Below are positions 61,164-64,000 of a stretch of DNA of 64,000 bases, one piece after another (within the stretch, counting starts at the first letter, position 1; each line of letters begins with the position of its first letter). The translations under genes were made by a program, and so were the position numbers. Origin of the DNA: Lineolata rhizophorae (Eukaryota; Ascomycota; Dothideomycetes; Lineolatales; Lineolataceae); NCBI GenBank assembly GCA_010093515.1, contig MU001708.1:108754-172753 (forward strand). Direction: 5' to 3'. The notes under the pieces are model-generated. The model searched no databases. It was not told the origin of the DNA and was given only the letters and a program-made list of their open reading frames with translations.

Positions 61164-63767
61164 ATGGACCCGCTTAGTGCTACGGCTTGCATTATCACCA
61201 TCCTTCAGCTCTCGAGCAAGGTCGTTGGGTATTTAAACAACGTCAAAGATGCCTCGAAAGAGCACGCAAAGTGCGCTGTCGAGTTCTCGAACCTGCAAAC
61301 TCTCCTTCTCAAACTAAGGTTCCACCTCGAAGAAGGAAGTGCCGACATACAGTGGTACACTGCCATCTCAGACCTTGCAATCGAGAACGGGCCGCTCGAC
61401 CAGTTCAAGCAAGCGCTGGAGACGCTGCCGAATAGCATGACAGACGGAGGTCGACTAAAGAAGACAGGCGAAGCTCTTGTGTGGAAGTTCAAAAAAGAGG
61501 AGATTGCCTCTATTTTGGACCGAATAGAGCGTTTGAAAACACTGGTAGAGATAGCGTTACAGATGGACCACTTGTAAGCTTCCGTACCAGCACCGCAGAG
61601 CAACATCGCTTATGCATAGAAGCAAACTCTCTCAAGCCATCAAAGATGATACCAGCTTCGTTCGGACGCACGTACCCGTTCTCCAGGATGGAGTGGACAA
61701 GATCCGGCAAGAGCAAGACTCCACGAGCCACCGCAGGCTTCTGGAATGGATCTCGCCGCGGAATATCCCGCTCAGCAATCTGACATTATAAATCGCAGAC
61801 AGCAAGGAACAGGACAGTGGTTTTTAGACGCGCCTGAGGTGGCAACATGGCTTCGTGAAGCCAAGGGAACCCTCTTCTGCCCAGGAATCCTAGGAGCAGG
61901 CAAGACTATGGTAGCAGCCATTGCGGTTGATCAACTATTGAAGTCAGTGCAGAATAGCTCGGTTGGAGTTGCTTATGTATACTGCAATTACAAAGCTCAG
62001 GAGGAACAGGACGCTTCTAGTCTGCTAGCGGCCATCCTCAAGCAACTAGTCCAGGCCCAACCATCGACCTCTGAGCCTGTACAACGATTGCACAAAAAGT
62101 ATTCCACCCAAGGGACTAAGCCCTCGCTTGACGAGGTCTTTGGCGCTCTCCGAGATGTGCTTACCCATTATTCTGCTGTTCATATCGTGATCGATGCCTT
62201 GGATGAGTGTCGAGACAACGATCGCGACCAATTCCTGGCCAAACTCCGAGATCTACGAGCGGGACGGGATCTTCGCCTTATGGTCACCTCGCGTTTCATA
62301 ACGGAGATTGAAGAGGGGTTCAGAGAAGCGCTGAGGCTGGAGGTGCGGGCTAGGAATGAGGATGTCAAACAGTTCGTGGCTGGCCGGATATGTCGACTAC
62401 CGAGATGAATTCGGCGCGACCCTGCGCTACAGGACATGGTGCAACAAAAGGTTGCAGAGGCAGCAGACGGCATGTACGCTTTCCGTTCAATGTATGAAGT
62501 GATACAGACTTACGCCTTCCTAGGTTTCTCCTTGCTCGCCTACTCACAGATTCACTGTCAGACAAGATAACAGTGCACGACGTAAAGTTGACTCTAGCCA
62601 AATTTCCAAAAGGCTCGGAAGCGATTGATCATGCGTATAAAGATGCTCTTCAAAGAATCGAGGGCCAGCTACTCGGTCATTGCGAACTAGCCAAGAAAGT
62701 CCTGTCATGGATCACATTTTCAAAACGGCCGCTCACCACTGCTGAGATATGCTGTGCCTTGGCACTAGAGCCAGACAAAGCGAAGGTCAACCTAGAGCAT
62801 ATACCTGATGTCGAAGACTTGGTATCCGTATGCGCCGGTCTTGTCGTTGTTGACCAAGAGAGCGCTACTATCCGCCTTGTGCATTACACTGCACAAGAAT
62901 ACTTTGAGCGTATTAGACATTCATGGAATCCTAGTGCTCAGTTGGACATTACCACCACATGCCTTACCTACCTATCCTTCAGGGCTTTCAAGAGTGGCAG
63001 CTGTTCCACTGACGAAGAATTTGAAGAGAGGATCCGGCAAAATGTGTTTCTAGACTACGCAGCTAAGCACCGGGGAGAACATGCAAGAGAAGTCGAGGCT
63101 GAGGTGTGTGAGCTAGCCTGTTCGTTTCTTCTCGACTGCAATTCACTTTCCTGTGCTGCACAGGTATTGTTTGCTCCGGGTTACAGATACCGAGGCTACA
63201 GCCAAAATCATCCCACAATTACAGCTTTGCACTATGCAGCGCTATTTGGCTTATCAGTCATCGCGGGAGCTTCTGCCTGGTTCAAAGGAAGAGGTCGCAG
63301 TTACAGTTAATGCAACAGACACTACAGGCCGAACTTCCTTGATCCTCGCAGCAGAACATGGCCAATACGAGATGGCCAAGCTACTGCTTGACAAGGGTGC
63401 CAACGTTAACGCGCAAGGTGGAGTCTACGGCAACGCATTCCAGGCAGCTTCATTTAAAGGCCACGAACAGGTAGTAAATCTACTACTTGACAAGGGTGCC
63501 AACGTTAACGCGCAAGGTAGACGCTACGGCAACGCGCTCCAGGCAGCTTCACTTGGAGGCTGCGAGCAGGTAGTAAATCTACTACTTGACAAGGGTGCCA
63601 ACGTTAACGCGCAAGGTGGAGAATACGGCAACGCACTCCAGGCAGCTTCACTTAAAGGCCACGAGCAGGTAGTAAATCTACTACTTGACAAGGGCGCCGT
63701 CAACTTCAAGGATGCATTTAGCTGGACAAGGTTGCTCTCAAGTTTGGCGCATAGTGTAATAGGGTGA
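61164..63767 (+). pseudogene. Broken STAND (NLR-like) gene: Helo-like N-terminus, NACHT, ankyrin repeats
   Basis: The parts appear in normal order. Exon 1 (61164-61573) encodes MDPLSATACIITILQLSSKV, the start typical of the fungal Helo-like/STAND N-terminal domain. A 46-nt intron leads to exon 2 at 61620. The NACHT ATPase has Walker A GILGAGKT (about 61890-61910) and Walker B HIVIDALDEC (about 62178-62207), then a winged-helix part, with a 50-nt intron at 62474-62523, and ankyrin repeats from about 63320. Three breaks occur: a shift between 61756 and 61768, an in-frame TGA at 62406-62408, and a shift at 63261-63268. At both shifts the protein continues sensibly in another frame after a one-base change. 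Intact relatives are intracellular receptors in fungal self/non-self recognition and programmed cell death. Three independent lesions make a pseudogene more likely than sequence error. After the last repeat the frame runs into unrelated residues and stops at 63767, so the repeat array also looks truncated. Confidence 0.85.
63387..63700 (+). repeat. Tandem 99-bp units encoding 33-residue ankyrin repeats
   Basis: Units start at 63387, 63486, 63585 and 63684, exactly 99 bases apart, with the last one cut off. Units 2 and 3 differ at about 9 of 99 bases. The consensus begins LDKGANVNAQG and continues with YGNALQAAS and EQVVNLL. Differences cluster in two places: the two residues after AQG and the three residues before EQV. 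Confidence 0.93.
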
Positions 63768-64000
63768 GAGGTCCCAGATTGAGTTTTCCTTTGCTTTTCC
63801 CTTTTTGGCAATCCTCTATATGACTCGTTAGCCTTGGCGGAGTGTATTTAACCTGCTTTCTCGTTTCCTTTTCACAACAACATATGACCAACTACTAGAA
63901 ATTGTTATCTTACCTTGCCACCCTTATATACACAACAAAAGTTCTTTCCTTGCCCTCTTTAGTATGCCCTTCTGCTCTTTAGGTAATAAAAGCTGAGAAG
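63768..64000. other. 3' flank of the STAND remnant
   Basis: T/C-rich sequence up to the window end, with an AATAAA word at 63985-63990 that could be a poly(A) signal. No coding sequence is seen. Confidence 0.5.

Noticed and set aside
1-64000. tRNA, 5S rRNA or CRISPR arrays
   Set aside because: I searched by eye for TTCRAAT-type T-loops, the fungal 5S core and regularly spaced repeats with unique spacers; none was convincing. The 99-bp array near 63.4 kb is coding ankyrin sequence.
52819-64000. Secondary-metabolite cluster around the MFS transporter
   Set aside because: No polyketide synthase, NRPS, terpene cyclase, P450 or pathway regulator is visible; neighbours are a chaperone partner and degraded DNA.

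Overview
The window is nuclear DNA from a filamentous ascomycete (Pezizomycotina), most likely a Sordariomycete. The signs are short introns (about 46-185 nt) with GTRNGT donors and CTRAY-like branch sites, GC-rich genes spaced kilobases apart, proteins typical of this group (GCK-type Ste20 kinase, cytosolic pyruvate carboxylase, a Tsl1/Tps3-type trehalose subunit, an MBD4-like glycosylase), and stop codons of the C-to-T kind left by repeat-induced point mutation (RIP). I cannot name the genus from sequence alone.

Layout. 1-6.3 kb: no supported gene; homopolymers and GC-rich spacer. 6.3-10.2 kb (+): large disordered protein with a predicted N-myristoylation start. 13.0-16.6 kb (+): trehalose-6-phosphate synthase/phosphatase-like protein with altered catalytic motifs, probably regulatory. 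19.0-21.9 kb (+): conserved fungal protein with an Arg-Asp repeat. 24.9-27.7 kb (+): Ste20/GCK kinase whose first two exons are short. 29.6-33.8 kb (-): MBD4-like HhH-GPD DNA glycosylase with an apparent one-base frameshift. 35.1-40.5 kb (+): clathrin heavy chain with two tiny exons. 43.1-46.9 kb (-): pyruvate carboxylase. 47.5-48.4 kb (-): unknown gene broken by one stop. 51.3-52.2 kb (+): J-domain protein. 52.8-54.8 kb (-): 14-TM MFS transporter. 54.8-61 kb: gene-poor tract holding an intact 90-residue, five-exon gene (58.29-58.90 kb) and a RIP-degraded Fot1/pogo transposon (59.1-60.7 kb, -). 61.2-63.8 kb (+): broken NACHT-ankyrin (STAND/NLR) gene with nearly identical 99-bp ankyrin units.

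The left two thirds is ordinary housekeeping chromosome: vesicle coat, anaplerosis, stress carbohydrate, kinase signalling and DNA repair. I see no gene cluster and no shared pathway. The right third mixes housekeeping-type genes with degraded accessory DNA. I did not find a new multi-gene system. The most informative items are the STAND locus with homogenised repeats, the RIP-marked transposon beside an intact small gene, the frameshifted glycosylase, and the probably non-catalytic trehalose subunit. Exon boundaries were placed by eye from splice consensus, reading frame and family conservation.
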